Positions 7,511 to 16,717 are shown, counted from the stretch's first letter. The stretch: 34,872 nt of DNA from Verrucomicrobiota bacterium (GCA_947471035.1 CANIWJ010000034.1:1-34872); one strand, 5' to 3'. Program-made: numbers and translations. The notes: generated by a model not told the origin, from the letters alone.

Positions 7511-9688
7511 ATGCAGGCACTGCCCTCCACTAAACTAACGAATTCGAGTATCATGTCTGCCTCATCCCCCCTCGCTTTCCCTGTAGATGCCCCGCTAAAC
7601 GTGCTAGGCCTCCCCGGGCTTCTTCATGGTTGCGACTACAATCCCGACCAGTGGCAGCACGCGCCCGAGATCATCGAGGAAGACTTCCGTCTCTTCCCCG
7701 AGGCGGGCATCGGCGTCCTGTCGCTGAACATCTTCGGCTGGGCAACGCTTGAACCGGAGGAGGGTCGCTACGAGTTCGCGTGGCTCGATGACATCTTCGC
7801 CCGGGCCGCGCACGGCGGGCAAAAGATCTTCCTCTCCACCCCGTCCGCCGCCGCGCCCAACTGGCTCACCCATCGCTACCCCGAGGTGCTGCGCGTCCGC
7901 GAGGACGGGCGTCGCCACCTGCCGGGCACACGTATGAATTTCTGCCCTACCTCGCCGCTCTACCGCGAGAAGGTCGCGGCGGTTAACCGCGCCCTCGCCA
8001 CGCGCTACGGCCAGCACCCGTCGCTCGCGCTGTGGCATGTATCCAACGAGTATCACGGCACCTGCTATTGCGAGAAATGCGAAGCGGGTTTCCAGACTTG
8101 GCTCCAACGCAAATACGGCTCCCTCGAAGCCCTCAACGCCGCGTGGTGGAGCGCGTTCTGGTCGCGCACCTACACCGCGTGGGAGCACATCCGTGCCCCG
8201 CGCGCCCACGGCGAAGGCACCTCCGTCCACGGCCTGTGCCTGGATTGGCGACGTTTTAATTCCGACAATTGGAAGGGTTTTATTGCCGACGAAATCGCCG
8301 CCGTGCGCTCCGCCGGTTCCACCGTCCGCACTGCGATCAACCTCCATCCCGGCGGCATGCATCTCGACGCGTGGCGCACCACTGCGCCCACCGATGTAAT
8401 CAGTTGGGACGCGTATCCCGCTTATCACGACAAAGCCGAGCCTTGGTCCACCGCGTGGAACCCCATCGTTTATCAATCCTTCATTCAGGATCTCTGCCGC
8501 GCTCTCCGTCCCGGCCAACCGTGGCTGCTGATGGAAACCACTCCCAGCGCGACCAACTGGATGGAGGTGCCCAAACTCAAACGCCCCGGCATCCACCGCC
8601 TCACCGTGCTCCAGTCCATCGCTCACGGAGCCGACAGCGCCCTCTATTTTCAATGGCGCGCCGGTCGCGGCGGCGAAGAGAAATTCCACGGCGCAGTCAT
8701 CGAAAACAGCGGTGGCCCCGGCTCCCGCGTCTTCGCCGATGTGCAATCCGCCACCGACGCCCTCACGCGTCTCGCTCCCGTCGCCGGCAGCCTCGGCAGC
8801 GCCGAGGTCGCGATCGGTTTCGATTGGGACAACTGGTGGATGCAGTCCGAGATTTCATCCCACGGCGGTCGCGGCCGCTCGCAATACCCATGGGAGCAAC
8901 TCGACCTCTATCGCGAGCATTGGGAAAACGCCGTGCCCTGCGATATCGTCGATCCCTCCTCGCCGCTCACCGATCTTAGTCGTTACCGGATTCTCTGCCT
9001 GCCGCAGCACTACTTGTTGCGCACCGGCTTCGTGGAAAAACTCACTGCCTGGGTCGAGGCCGGCGGCGTCCTGCTCACCGGCGTGCTCTCCGGCTGGGTG
9101 GACGAAATCGACCTCGTGTTCCCCGGCGGCATGGACGCCGGTTGGCGTCGCCTCGTCGGCCTGCGCCGCGAAGAGCTCGATCACCTCTACCCCGAGGAAA
9201 GCAACCGCTTCGTCTGCCAATCCGGCAACGCACTCGGTCTCTCCGGCGAGTTCAAGGCCATTGCCAAACTGGAAATCAACCACCTCGAAGGCGCCGAGGT
9301 GCTGGCCGCTTACGGCGACGACTTCTACGCCGGCCACCCGGCGCTCACAGTGAACGCAGTGGGACGCGGCTTCGTTTATTATCAGGCCGCCCGCTCGGAA
9401 CAGGATCTGCGCGCCGCACTGCTCGCCGCACTCTGGCAACGTCACGGCGTGCAACGACTCCTCCCCGCCGGCAGCCTGCCTCCCGGCGTCACCCTGCAAC
9501 GCCGCCGCGCCGCCGATGGGGGCGAGTTCTGGTTTTTCCTCAACTTCCGCCGCGAGCCGCAAACCGTGCGCCTGCACGACTGCGCCGGCCTCGATCTGCT
9601 CAGCGGCAACGCGTGCTCGGGCGAACTCAAACTCGCACCCTACGGCGCCGCCGTGCTGGAGCGATCCACCCGGCCGCAGAAAGCCTAA
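7511..9688 (+). CDS. GH42 beta-galactosidase
   Basis: The 725-residue product has the GH42 plan. A TIM barrel starts with GLLHGCDYNPDQW and SLNIFGWATLEPEEGRYEF. The acid/base Glu is E180 in WHVSNEYHG, followed by the metal-site-like CYCEKC, and the candidate nucleophile is E342 in LLMETTPS. A trimerisation domain (AEVAIGFDWDNWWM and onward) and a C-terminal beta domain follow (EFWFFLNFRREPQTV). It hydrolyses terminal beta-galactosides. No signal peptide is seen, so it probably acts in the cytoplasm on imported oligosaccharides. An alternative start at 7553 (MSASSPLAF) would shorten it by 14 residues and is quite possible. It is followed after 19 bases by the GDSL gene, so the two are likely co-transcribed. 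Confidence 0.95.
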   Translation: MQALPSTKLTNSSIMSASSPLAFPVDAPLNVLGLPGLLHGCDYNPDQWQHAPEIIEEDFRLFPEAGIGVLSLNIFGWATLEPEEGRYEFAWLDDIFARAAHGGQKIFLSTPSAAAPNWLTHRYPEVLRVREDGRRHLPGTRMNFCPTSPLYREKVAAVNRALATRYGQHPSLALWHVSNEYHGTCYCEKCEAGFQTWLQRKYGSLEALNAAWWSAFWSRTYTAWEHIRAPRAHGEGTSVHGLCLDWRRFNSDNWKGFIADEIAAVRSAGSTVRTAINLHPGGMHLDAWRTTAPTDVISWDAYPAYHDKAEPWSTAWNPIVYQSFIQDLCRALRPGQPWLLMETTPSATNWMEVPKLKRPGIHRLTVLQSIAHGADSALYFQWRAGRGGEEKFHGAVIENSGGPGSRVFADVQSATDALTRLAPVAGSLGSAEVAIGFDWDNWWMQSEISSHGGRGRSQYPWEQLDLYREHWENAVPCDIVDPSSPLTDLSRYRILCLPQHYLLRTGFVEKLTAWVEAGGVLLTGVLSGWVDEIDLVFPGGMDAGWRRLVGLRREELDHLYPEESNRFVCQSGNALGLSGEFKAIAKLEINHLEGAEVLAAYGDDFYAGHPALTVNAVGRGFVYYQAARSEQDLRAALLAALWQRHGVQRLLPAGSLPPGVTLQRRRAADGGEFWFFLNFRREPQTVRLHDCAGLDLLSGNACSGELKLAPYGAAVLERSTRPQKA
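7592..7703 (+). repeat. Duplicated GH42 5' segment, copy B
   Basis: This is the intact-gene counterpart of 4448-4559, at 101 of 112 identical positions. Here the reading continues into the full GH42 barrel. Confidence 0.9.
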
Positions 9689-9707
9689 ACCGAAAGAGTA
9701 ACCTAAT

Positions 9708-11147
9708 ATGTTCCAGCCTGCCATTCAGTCGGGGCCCTTTGCTCGCCTTCTGTTCTTGGTTTTTGCGTTGATCGCAGGCCACGCGGTTGCAGCTCCCTCC
9801 CCTGCATTTGTCGCCGGCGATCGCTGGGTGGCGATTGGTGATAGCATCACGCACGACGGTCCTTACCCGCGCTATGTCGATTTGTTTCAAGTACTCCGCC
9901 ATCCCGACCAACCGGTCACTTATTCTAATGCGGGCGTGAGTGGAGATTCCGCTGCGGGCGCCCTGCGCCGGTTTGATTGGGACATCATCCCCCAAAACGG
10001 ACCAGCCCCCACGGTGGCGACCATCATGCTGGGGATGAATGACTGCGGACGCGACCTCTACGCCGCGAATTCAGCCGACGACGACGCGGGACAACAGAAA
10101 CGTCGGAGCCGCCTCGACAACTATGCAAAGTCCATGCGCACCCTGGTCGAACGACTCCAGGCGCGAGGCGTTCGCGTGATCCTGATGACTCCGTCTCCCT
10201 ACGACGACACCTCAGCCATGGATAAGCCCAATCTTCCTGGCGTGAATGGAGCCCTGGCCGCCTGCGCCGACATCGCGCGCACCCTCGCCTCCGAATATGA
10301 CCTCGCGGTGATCGACTTACACGGACCGCTTACGGCGCTGAACCAACGGCTCCAAAAAGCTGCCCCGCAATTCACGATGATCAGTGGCGATCGTGTGCAT
10401 CCGGGCCCGCCGGGCAGTTTCGCCATGGCCTATCATATCCTGCGCGCACAGAACCGTGCCGGCCCCTTCGTACAAGTTCAGCTCAACGCGGCCACCGCCC
10501 AGGTTCGCTTCGCGCGAGGTGCCGCCGTCAGTGATTTCTCAAGCGATGCCGAGGACGGACTCACGTTCGCTTATCTTGCGGATTCATTGCCCGTCGCAGT
10601 TCCCGCAAACACCCAAGAGGCTCTTGCTTGGGTGCCGTTTTCCGAGGAATTCAACCGCGAAGAACTGAGGGTCAGCGGACTTCAACCGGGCGACTACACA
10701 CTCGCTATCGACGAAAAATCCGTCGGCACCTTCTCCGCCCAAACGCTCGGCCTGGGCATCGATTTGGCGGCACTGCCCACGCCGCAAATTCGCCAAGCCA
10801 AGGATGTCCTAGCGCTCATGGAGGCACGGTGGGACGAACTGCGAAAACTACGCCTCATCGCCAGCATCGAGTATTGGCGCCTGCCCGAAGCTGCCCGGCC
10901 CCTTACGCTCGATAAGATGGAGCCCTTGCTCGCAGCCTGGGAAAAAGAACTCTCCGCCGTTCCCAATCACTGGCAACGCACGCAGCCCGGCAAATACCGC
11001 GAGTGGAAACCGCTCGAAGCGAAAATCAAAGTTAACGCCGAGAAACAACTTGAGGCCGTCCGTGCTGCAGCGCGTCCGGTTCGACACACCATTACCCTTC
11101 GTCGGATTCTTCCTCCAGCGACAACGTCTACTTCGCACGCCCAATGA
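9708..11147 (+). CDS. Secreted GDSL/SGNH-family esterase
   Basis: The 479-residue product starts with a signal peptide (LLFLVFALIAGHAVAAP). It has the four SGNH blocks: GDSIT with S46, the NAGVSGDSAAG block, GMNDCGRD with N111, and GDRVHPG with D228 and H231. This fits rhamnogalacturonan-acetylesterase or carbohydrate-esterase relatives that remove acetyl groups from polysaccharides. The region after about residue 260 is a family-specific C-terminal extension of unknown function. The start codon is 19 bases after the GH42 stop, and the stop overlaps the next gene by ATGA. Its signal peptide places it in the periplasm or outside, while GH42 and the next esterase appear cytoplasmic. Confidence 0.9.
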   Translation: MFQPAIQSGPFARLLFLVFALIAGHAVAAPSPAFVAGDRWVAIGDSITHDGPYPRYVDLFQVLRHPDQPVTYSNAGVSGDSAAGALRRFDWDIIPQNGPAPTVATIMLGMNDCGRDLYAANSADDDAGQQKRRSRLDNYAKSMRTLVERLQARGVRVILMTPSPYDDTSAMDKPNLPGVNGALAACADIARTLASEYDLAVIDLHGPLTALNQRLQKAAPQFTMISGDRVHPGPPGSFAMAYHILRAQNRAGPFVQVQLNAATAQVRFARGAAVSDFSSDAEDGLTFAYLADSLPVAVPANTQEALAWVPFSEEFNREELRVSGLQPGDYTLAIDEKSVGTFSAQTLGLGIDLAALPTPQIRQAKDVLALMEARWDELRKLRLIASIEYWRLPEAARPLTLDKMEPLLAAWEKELSAVPNHWQRTQPGKYREWKPLEAKIKVNAEKQLEAVRAAARPVRHTITLRRILPPATTSTSHAQ

Positions 11148-13018
11148 AAATCCTTACCGGCCTCCAACGGCACCAGGTTCTGCAACGCGATTCGCAGGAC
11201 CTTGCCACGCTCTATATCACCGGTCGCACGTCAGCCGTAGGACCCGTTCTGGTTACGGTAAAAGGCCTGCGCGGCTTCGCGAAGCCGCGTCCTGCGGGTA
11301 AGGCCCGGGCTGGACGTTTCTCCGTGAGCCTGCCCGGCCTGCCCACGGGCGGCCCGTATGAGATCACGCTGCAGTGCGGCGAGGCTCGCGTGACCGTGCC
11401 CGACGTGCGTGTGGGCGATGTCTGGCTTCTCGGTGGCCAAAGCAACATGCAGGGATATGGCGACCTCGCGTCCGGCCTGCGCTCCTCTCCCGGTGTTTTT
11501 TCCCTGCGCATGTCCGGCCTTTGGGGGCCAGCCGAAGAACCGTTGCACATGTTGGAGGAATCCCCCGATCCGGTGCACACCGCCGAGACGATCACTCCGG
11601 CCGAGGCAGCCAAGCGCCGTCTCACCGCCCGGTCCGGCGCGGGCCCCGCACTCGCCTTTGCCGCCGAGATGCACCGGCGCACCGGCGTTCCCCAAGGCTT
11701 GATCGCCTGCGCCCACGGCGGCACCTCGCTGAACCAATGGGACCCCGCCCTCAAAAAAGAGGGTGGTCGTTCCCTCTATGGCTCCATGTTCAATGCATGG
11801 CAAAGCACCGGCCAACCCATAGCCGGACTCCTCTGGTATCAGGGCGAGAACGAGACCAACGAGGCCGACGCTGCGAAATACACCGAACGCTTTATTCGCT
11901 TCGTGCGCGCCCTTCGCCGCGATCTCAAGCAGCCGCGTCTCCCGGTGCTCACGGTTCAGCTCGGCCGCGTGATCGGTAACGATGGAAGCGCCAGGCACTG
12001 GAACCATGTTCAGGAGCAACAGAGAATCATGCCCGAAAAGCTCGATCAACTCGGGGTGGTGGCGGCGATTGATCTATCTTTGTCGGATAACATCCATCTG
12101 AGTGGTGCCGCGCATCAACGACTCGGCTTGCGACTGGCCCAGGTTGCCCATCGTCTGATCCACACCCGTAGCAAGGAGACGCCTGCGCCCACGATTATCG
12201 GAGTCCGTCGCCTCTACGATCTGCCCAAAGACTCCCTCACCAATTGCTACGAAGTGCAATACGAGGTGCAATTGGCCAACGTCGTCGGCTCCCTGCATGG
12301 CTTGGTCGAACGATCCTTCTGTTTTGTCGATGCCGAGCACCGCGTGATCGACTGCATCATATTCACCGAAAGTGCCGGAGATCGGGTGCGCCTGCGCGTA
12401 TGGCCCAATCTCATTAAACCCGGCATGAAGCTCATCTATGGCCACGGAACCAATCCCGTCGCCCTGCTGCGCGACGACCGCGACCTGGCGATTCCTGTCA
12501 CCGGTCCCTTGCCCATTAAGGACGAACCTTTACCCGGCCCCGGGCTGGTTTTCTGGGCGGGAGGTCCTAGCGTCCATCCCACCAAGCTTAACCAGCTCGA
12601 TGCCGACAAAGTCGCCGCACTCGCGCGTAAGGAGCCCGTCCGTAAAGGCGGCGAGAGCTACTGGCCCGACTTCATCAATCTGCATTCACACTGGGTCGGA
12701 CACAGCGGAATCGCGTGTTTTGTGACCGAAATCGAATCGGCCACTGCGCAAAAACTGCACCTCGGTTTTGGCTACGATGGTCCGGTGCGCCTTTGGCTCG
12801 ATGATCGGGAGATCTACTTCGACCCCAACGGCACCAATCCCTGCGTGGCCGACCACCACCTGGTTCCGGTAAAACTGCCTCGCGGACGTCACCGCATCGC
12901 GCTGGCCATCGACGTGAATGGCGGCGCCGCCTGGGGCTTTGCACTGCGCTGGGTTCAGCTAAGCAAGGATTCCGTTCGCGATTCCCATGCATGGCCGATT
13001 TGCCTGCTGGAAGCGTAA
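11144..13018 (+). CDS. Sialate O-acetylesterase-like (SASA/DUF303) acetylesterase
   Basis: The 624-residue product has an N-terminal beta domain, then WLLGGQSNMQGYGDL with nucleophile candidate S100, CAHGGTSLNQWDP, GLLWYQGENETNEAD and DNIHLSGAAHQRLG, all typical of the SASA/DUF303 SGNH hydrolases. The C-terminal third (about 440-620) looks like a sugar-binding beta-sandwich (YDGPVRLWLDDREIYFD, LPRGRHRIALAIDVNGG). The family deacetylates sialic acids or acetylated plant polysaccharides; in a galactosidase operon a plant or algal acetylated glycan is the likelier target. There is no signal peptide. The start overlaps the GDSL stop by 4 bases, which indicates translational coupling. Confidence 0.9.
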   Translation: MKILTGLQRHQVLQRDSQDLATLYITGRTSAVGPVLVTVKGLRGFAKPRPAGKARAGRFSVSLPGLPTGGPYEITLQCGEARVTVPDVRVGDVWLLGGQSNMQGYGDLASGLRSSPGVFSLRMSGLWGPAEEPLHMLEESPDPVHTAETITPAEAAKRRLTARSGAGPALAFAAEMHRRTGVPQGLIACAHGGTSLNQWDPALKKEGGRSLYGSMFNAWQSTGQPIAGLLWYQGENETNEADAAKYTERFIRFVRALRRDLKQPRLPVLTVQLGRVIGNDGSARHWNHVQEQQRIMPEKLDQLGVVAAIDLSLSDNIHLSGAAHQRLGLRLAQVAHRLIHTRSKETPAPTIIGVRRLYDLPKDSLTNCYEVQYEVQLANVVGSLHGLVERSFCFVDAEHRVIDCIIFTESAGDRVRLRVWPNLIKPGMKLIYGHGTNPVALLRDDRDLAIPVTGPLPIKDEPLPGPGLVFWAGGPSVHPTKLNQLDADKVAALARKEPVRKGGESYWPDFINLHSHWVGHSGIACFVTEIESATAQKLHLGFGYDGPVRLWLDDREIYFDPNGTNPCVADHHLVPVKLPRGRHRIALAIDVNGGAAWGFALRWVQLSKDSVRDSHAWPICLLEA

Positions 13019-13052
13019 ACATAAGTATCAATATAATAACTACACCGCCCGC

Positions 13053-13274
13053 ATGACCACCCAACCGCTCGTCACCCATTTCCCCCTGCCGCGCCCGCAC
13101 TGCGGCCCGACGCTCGGCAATGGCCGGCAAGGGCTGCTGGTCTGGGGAGAGACCACGCTGCGCCTCACCGTGGCCCGTGCCGGTTTCTGGGATCACCGAG
13201 GCGGTCAGGTCATGCTCCCCACCACCACCTTCGCGACGGTGCGCGACGACATCATCAACGTCACTATAGCCTAA
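13053..13274 (+). pseudogene. N-terminal fragment of a large glycosidase-like protein
   Basis: The 73-residue frame reads THFPLPRPHCGPTLGNGRQG, then LLVWGETTLRLTVARAGFWDH and RGG. The LGNGRQGLLVWG pattern is the type of start found in large (alpha/alpha)6 glycosidases such as GH95-like enzymes. The frame stops soon after DDIINVTIA, just 9 bases before the GH13 start. It looks like the 5' stump of a gene whose body was deleted. The family assignment is tentative. Confidence 0.5.
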
Positions 13275-13283
13275 CCAGCGCCC

Positions 13284-14978
13284 ATGCCCATGTCCACTAA
13301 CCCAACTCCTTCGCCCTGCCCTCCCGAAACCCCCGCGTGGTGGAAGGAAGCCGCGTTCTATCAAATCTATCCATGCAGTTTCGCTGACTCCAACGGCGAC
13401 GGCATCGGCGACTTGCCCGGCATCACCGGCAAGCTCGATTACCTGAAGCGCCTTGGCATCGACGCGCTCTGGCTCTCGCCGTTCTATACATCACCGAAGG
13501 CCGACAACGGTTACGACATCTCCGACTACCTGGGTATTGATCCCGACTACGGCACGCTCAGCGACTTCCAGGCGCTCTCCGCCGGCCTCGGCCAACGCGG
13601 CCTGCGCCTCATTGTCGATCAGGTGCTCAACCACACCTCGGACGAACACGCTTGGTTTATCGAAAGCCGCTCCTCGCGCACCAGCCCCAAGCGCGACTGG
13701 TATCTCTGGGTCGATCCCAAGGGCTTCGACGCCGACGGCCGACCCATCCCTCCCAATAACTGGAAGGCCGCCTTCGAGGGCTCCACCTGGACTTGGGACG
13801 CCCCCACGCAGCAGTTTTACCTCAATCTGTTTTCACCGAAGCAGCCCGACTTGAATTGGAAAAACCCCGCCGTGCGCGCCGCCTTGCACGACGTGCTGCG
13901 CACCTGGGCTCAACGCGGCGCGGACGGCTTCCGCCTCGATGTGATCAACATGATCGCCAAAGCCGACGGTTATCCCGACGTGCCGCGTCCCGAGGGCAAC
14001 ACCGACCCGCTGTTGCCGCTCAACTGCCGCGCCTGCAACCATCCGCCCCTGCACGACTACCTCCAGGAAATGCACCGCGAAGTCTTCGCCGGACATGACC
14101 TCTACTCCGTCGGCGAGACCTGGTGCGTCGATGCCGACAACACCCTCGATTTCACCGGTTATGACCGCAACGAGCTGCACGGCGCGTTTTATTTCTACTT
14201 CCACTGGGCGCCCACCGGACGCGAGCAGTTTGAGAATTTTTATAAACTCTACCAAGCCACGCGCGGCAAAAGCTGGCTCACCGTCACACTCGGCAACCAC
14301 GACTCCCGCCGCAGCCTCTCCAAGTTCGGCGACCCCATCCACCACCGCCACGCCTCCGCGACCTTGCTGGCGACGTGGCTCCTCACGCTGCCCGCCACGC
14401 CGTTTCTTTTCCAAGGCGAAGAACTCGGGCTGAGCGACATTTCCTTCGACCGCATCGAAGACTACCGCGACATCCAAACCGTCAATCGCTACCACACCGC
14501 CGTGGCCGCCGGCACCTCGCCCGAGGCCGCGCTCGCCTCCGTGCGCGAAGACAGCCGCGACAACGGCCGCACGCCCCTGCCCTGGGATGCGTCGCCCGGC
14601 GCCGGCTTCAGCACCGGCCAGCCATGGATTCCGCTGGCTGAGGTTCACCGCCCGCAACACGCCGCCGGTGCGATCGCGAATCCCGACTCCATCTTCAACG
14701 CCTACGCCGCGCTCCTCGCGCTGCGCAAGCGGTTCAAATCGCTCATCTACGGCGACCTCACCCCGCTCATCGAGCCGGGCAAAGTCATCGCCTACCGGCG
14801 CGGCGCGTGGGGCGAATTTCCCTCCGTGCACATCGTGCTCAACTGGGGCTCCGAACCGCAGGCTTGGCCCGTGCCACCGCCGACCGACGCCGCTCCCTTG
14901 TTCGCCAACTACAGAGAAACGGACGCTACCACCCTCCGCCCTTGGGAGGCCGTCATCTTTGTTGAATCGGCTAAATAA
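13284..14978 (+). CDS. GH13 alpha-glucosidase / oligo-1,6-glucosidase type enzyme
   Basis: The 564-residue product has the GH13 regions in order: FYQIYPCSFADSNGDGIGDL, DALWLSPFYTSPKADNGYD, VLNHTSDEHAWF, DGFRLDVINM with nucleophile D219, YSVGETW with acid/base E278, and LGNHDSRR with D340. The motif order and length fit the oligosaccharide-cleaving GH13 subfamilies (oligo-1,6-glucosidase, alpha-glucosidase, sucrose-related). There is no signal peptide, so it should act in the cytoplasm. The start may be 13284 or the next Met at 13290; neither has a clear Shine-Dalgarno sequence. The gene follows the deleted glycosidase fragment closely and may be read from the GH42-GDSL-SASA operon. Confidence 0.93.
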   Translation: MPMSTNPTPSPCPPETPAWWKEAAFYQIYPCSFADSNGDGIGDLPGITGKLDYLKRLGIDALWLSPFYTSPKADNGYDISDYLGIDPDYGTLSDFQALSAGLGQRGLRLIVDQVLNHTSDEHAWFIESRSSRTSPKRDWYLWVDPKGFDADGRPIPPNNWKAAFEGSTWTWDAPTQQFYLNLFSPKQPDLNWKNPAVRAALHDVLRTWAQRGADGFRLDVINMIAKADGYPDVPRPEGNTDPLLPLNCRACNHPPLHDYLQEMHREVFAGHDLYSVGETWCVDADNTLDFTGYDRNELHGAFYFYFHWAPTGREQFENFYKLYQATRGKSWLTVTLGNHDSRRSLSKFGDPIHHRHASATLLATWLLTLPATPFLFQGEELGLSDISFDRIEDYRDIQTVNRYHTAVAAGTSPEAALASVREDSRDNGRTPLPWDASPGAGFSTGQPWIPLAEVHRPQHAAGAIANPDSIFNAYAALLALRKRFKSLIYGDLTPLIEPGKVIAYRRGAWGEFPSVHIVLNWGSEPQAWPVPPPTDAAPLFANYRETDATTLRPWEAVIFVESAK

Positions 14979-15284
14979 ACACGGCGTCGAGCATTTATAC
15001 AACGGACCGACTCCAACGGGGTGGGCTAGAGTGCCCACCTCCTTTTCTACATCTCCAGGATCACGCCTTGCGTCCAGCCGCAGGCGGTTGGGGTTGTATC
15101 CGGGATGATCCGCGCAATCCGTGGAGAAAAATCGCCTGCGGCCTAAATTTCTATTTCATCGGACATCGGGACAAAATCATGGACGCAAGTGGACAGCTTA
15201 TCCTAGGAGCTGTTCACTAAGTTTAGACCATCTAATCCGTCATCAGTGACAATTAGTGCGTATTGGTGTTTAAAAAAATCAGCC
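14979..15284. other. Non-coding stretch with three inverted repeats
   Basis: No credible gene is present in these 306 bases. It holds a terminator-like hairpin (15018-15041), a 10-bp inverted repeat GCCGCAGGCG (15077-15086) with its complement CGCCTGCGGC (15133-15142), and a 6-bp repeat ACAGCT (15193-15198) with AGCTGT (15208-15213). The rest shows nothing I recognise; the promoter of the next gene is probably here. Confidence 0.6.
15018..15047 (+). terminator. Probable rho-independent terminator after the GH13 gene
   Basis: GGGGTGGGC (15018-15026) pairs with GCCCACCTC (15033-15041), with one G-T wobble and a 6-base loop, and is followed by CTTTTCT. It lies 40 bases after the GH13 stop, where the polysaccharide operon would end. 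Confidence 0.55.
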
Positions 15285-16295
15285 ATGCTCGACTCCCTCC
15301 TCGAAAAAAACCTCCTCCCCGACTGGCTGATCCGCATCGGCATCCGCCGCCTGCTAGCCCAGCGTATCCGCGAGGAAAGCGCCCGCTACGACCGCACCGC
15401 CTACGTGGACAACCTCAAGACCCGCGCCCTCGCCGAGCAGACCGCAGCCGCCAACGAGCAACACTACGAGGTGCCGACTTCGTTCTACCAATACTGCCTC
15501 GGTAAACGCCTCAAATACTCCGGTTGCCTCTACCCCACCGGCAAGGAGTCGCTCGATGAGGCCGAGGAGCACATGCTCGCCCTCTACGCCGAGCGCGCCC
15601 AGCTCGCCGACGGCCAGCACATCCTCGAACTCGGCTGCGGCTGGGGCTCCCTCTGTCTCTACAACGCCGCCCGTTTCCCGAATGCCCGCATCACCGCCAT
15701 TTCCAACTCAAGGACCCAAAAGGAACACATCGACGCCGAGGCGATAAAACGCGGTCTGACCAACCTCCATATCATCACCTGCGATATCAACGCCTTCGAC
15801 ATCGCGCCCGGTCAGTTCGACCGCGTCGTTTCGGTCGAGATGTTCGAGCACCTCAAAAACTACGAGCTCCTCTTCCGCAACATCTCCCACTGGCTCAAGC
15901 CGGGCGGCCTGCTCTTCACCCATATTTTCACCCACAGTCGTTTCAGTTATCACTTCATCGCCCGCGATGAGACCGACTGGATGAGCCGCTACTTTTTCAC
16001 CGGCGGCCAGATGCCCGCCCACGACCTGTTTATGCAGTTTCAAGCCGACCTCACCTTGGTCTCGGACTGGAAGGTAAACGGGCGTCACTACCAGCAAACC
16101 GCCGAGCACTGGCTGCAAAACATGGACGCCCACCGCGCCGAGATCATGCCCCTCTTCCGCGCCACCTACGGCCCCGACCAAGCGACGAAATGGTGGGCCT
16201 ACTGGCGCGTTTTCTACCTTAGCTGCGCCGAACTCTGGGGCTATAAAAACGGCGAGGAGTGGCTCGTTAGCCATTACCTTTTTCGTAAACCGTAA
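15285..16295 (+). CDS. Cyclopropane-fatty-acyl-phospholipid synthase-type SAM methyltransferase
   Basis: The 336-residue product has NEQHYEVPTSFYQYCLGKRLK and YSGCLYPTG, the SAM-binding motif LELGCGWGSLC (E115 to G121 core), SNSRTQKEHID and VVSVEMFEHLKNYE. This is the CFA-synthase-type methyltransferase family, close to the group that also includes coclaurine N-methyltransferase-like enzymes. It probably methylates membrane lipid acyl chains, but the short N-terminus compared with E. coli Cfa leaves the substrate open. The start at 15285 was chosen over 15246 because similarity to the family begins at LDSLLEKNLLPDWLIR. The VOC gene starts 17 bases after its stop. Confidence 0.85.
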   Translation: MLDSLLEKNLLPDWLIRIGIRRLLAQRIREESARYDRTAYVDNLKTRALAEQTAAANEQHYEVPTSFYQYCLGKRLKYSGCLYPTGKESLDEAEEHMLALYAERAQLADGQHILELGCGWGSLCLYNAARFPNARITAISNSRTQKEHIDAEAIKRGLTNLHIITCDINAFDIAPGQFDRVVSVEMFEHLKNYELLFRNISHWLKPGGLLFTHIFTHSRFSYHFIARDETDWMSRYFFTGGQMPAHDLFMQFQADLTLVSDWKVNGRHYQQTAEHWLQNMDAHRAEIMPLFRATYGPDQATKWWAYWRVFYLSCAELWGYKNGEEWLVSHYLFRKP

Positions 16296-16312
16296 TCGTC
16301 GCTCCGGCGCTT

Positions 16313-16717
16313 ATGCCTGCCCATTTCTCCGCCGTATCCTTCCTCGTTCGCGACTACGACGAGGCCATCGTATGGTTCACCCAAAAACTCGGCTTCCGAC
16401 TCATCGAGGACACGTCGCTTTCCGATATGAAGCGTTGGGTCGTCGTCGCACCGCCGGGCGCTGGAGCGGGTGGGGCCGCGTTACTCCTTGCCCGCGCCGC
16501 CAATGAGGAGCAACTCGCCCAGATTGGTCGCGCCGCCGGTGGCCGCGTCGCCTTTTTCCTCCATACCGACGATTTCGCCCGTGATCGCACCCTCTTCGAG
16601 GCACGAGGGGTGCGTTTCCGCGAGGCCCCGCGGCGCGAGAGCTACGGTATAGTCGCCGTGTTTGATGATCTTTACGGCAACGGCTGGGACCTGATCGAAC
16701 TTCAGCCCCGCGCTTAA
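16313..16717 (+). CDS. VOC (glyoxalase/bleomycin-resistance) family protein
   Basis: The 134-residue product starts AVSFLVRDYDEAIVWFTQKL then GFRLIEDT, and ends FDDLYGNGWDLIEL. These are the two beta-alpha-beta-beta-beta halves of a single VOC domain. The final Glu of WDLIEL is in the usual metal-ligand position. The specific reaction cannot be told. It probably forms an operon with the upstream methyltransferase. Its stop overlaps the stop of galK on the other strand by 4 bases, so the two genes converge. Confidence 0.85.
   Translation: MPAHFSAVSFLVRDYDEAIVWFTQKLGFRLIEDTSLSDMKRWVVVAPPGAGAGGAALLLARAANEEQLAQIGRAAGGRVAFFLHTDDFARDRTLFEARGVRFREAPRRESYGIVAVFDDLYGNGWDLIELQPRA

Noticed and set aside
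7604..8746. Long minus-strand open frame under the GH42 gene
   Set aside because: It is opposite a well-supported GH42 gene, has no recognised motif and has the Gly/Ala/Arg-rich composition of G+C-rich antisense frames.
13833..15038. 401-codon minus-strand open frame under the GH13 gene
   Set aside because: All GH13 catalytic motifs are on the plus strand; the reverse frame has no protein-like motif.
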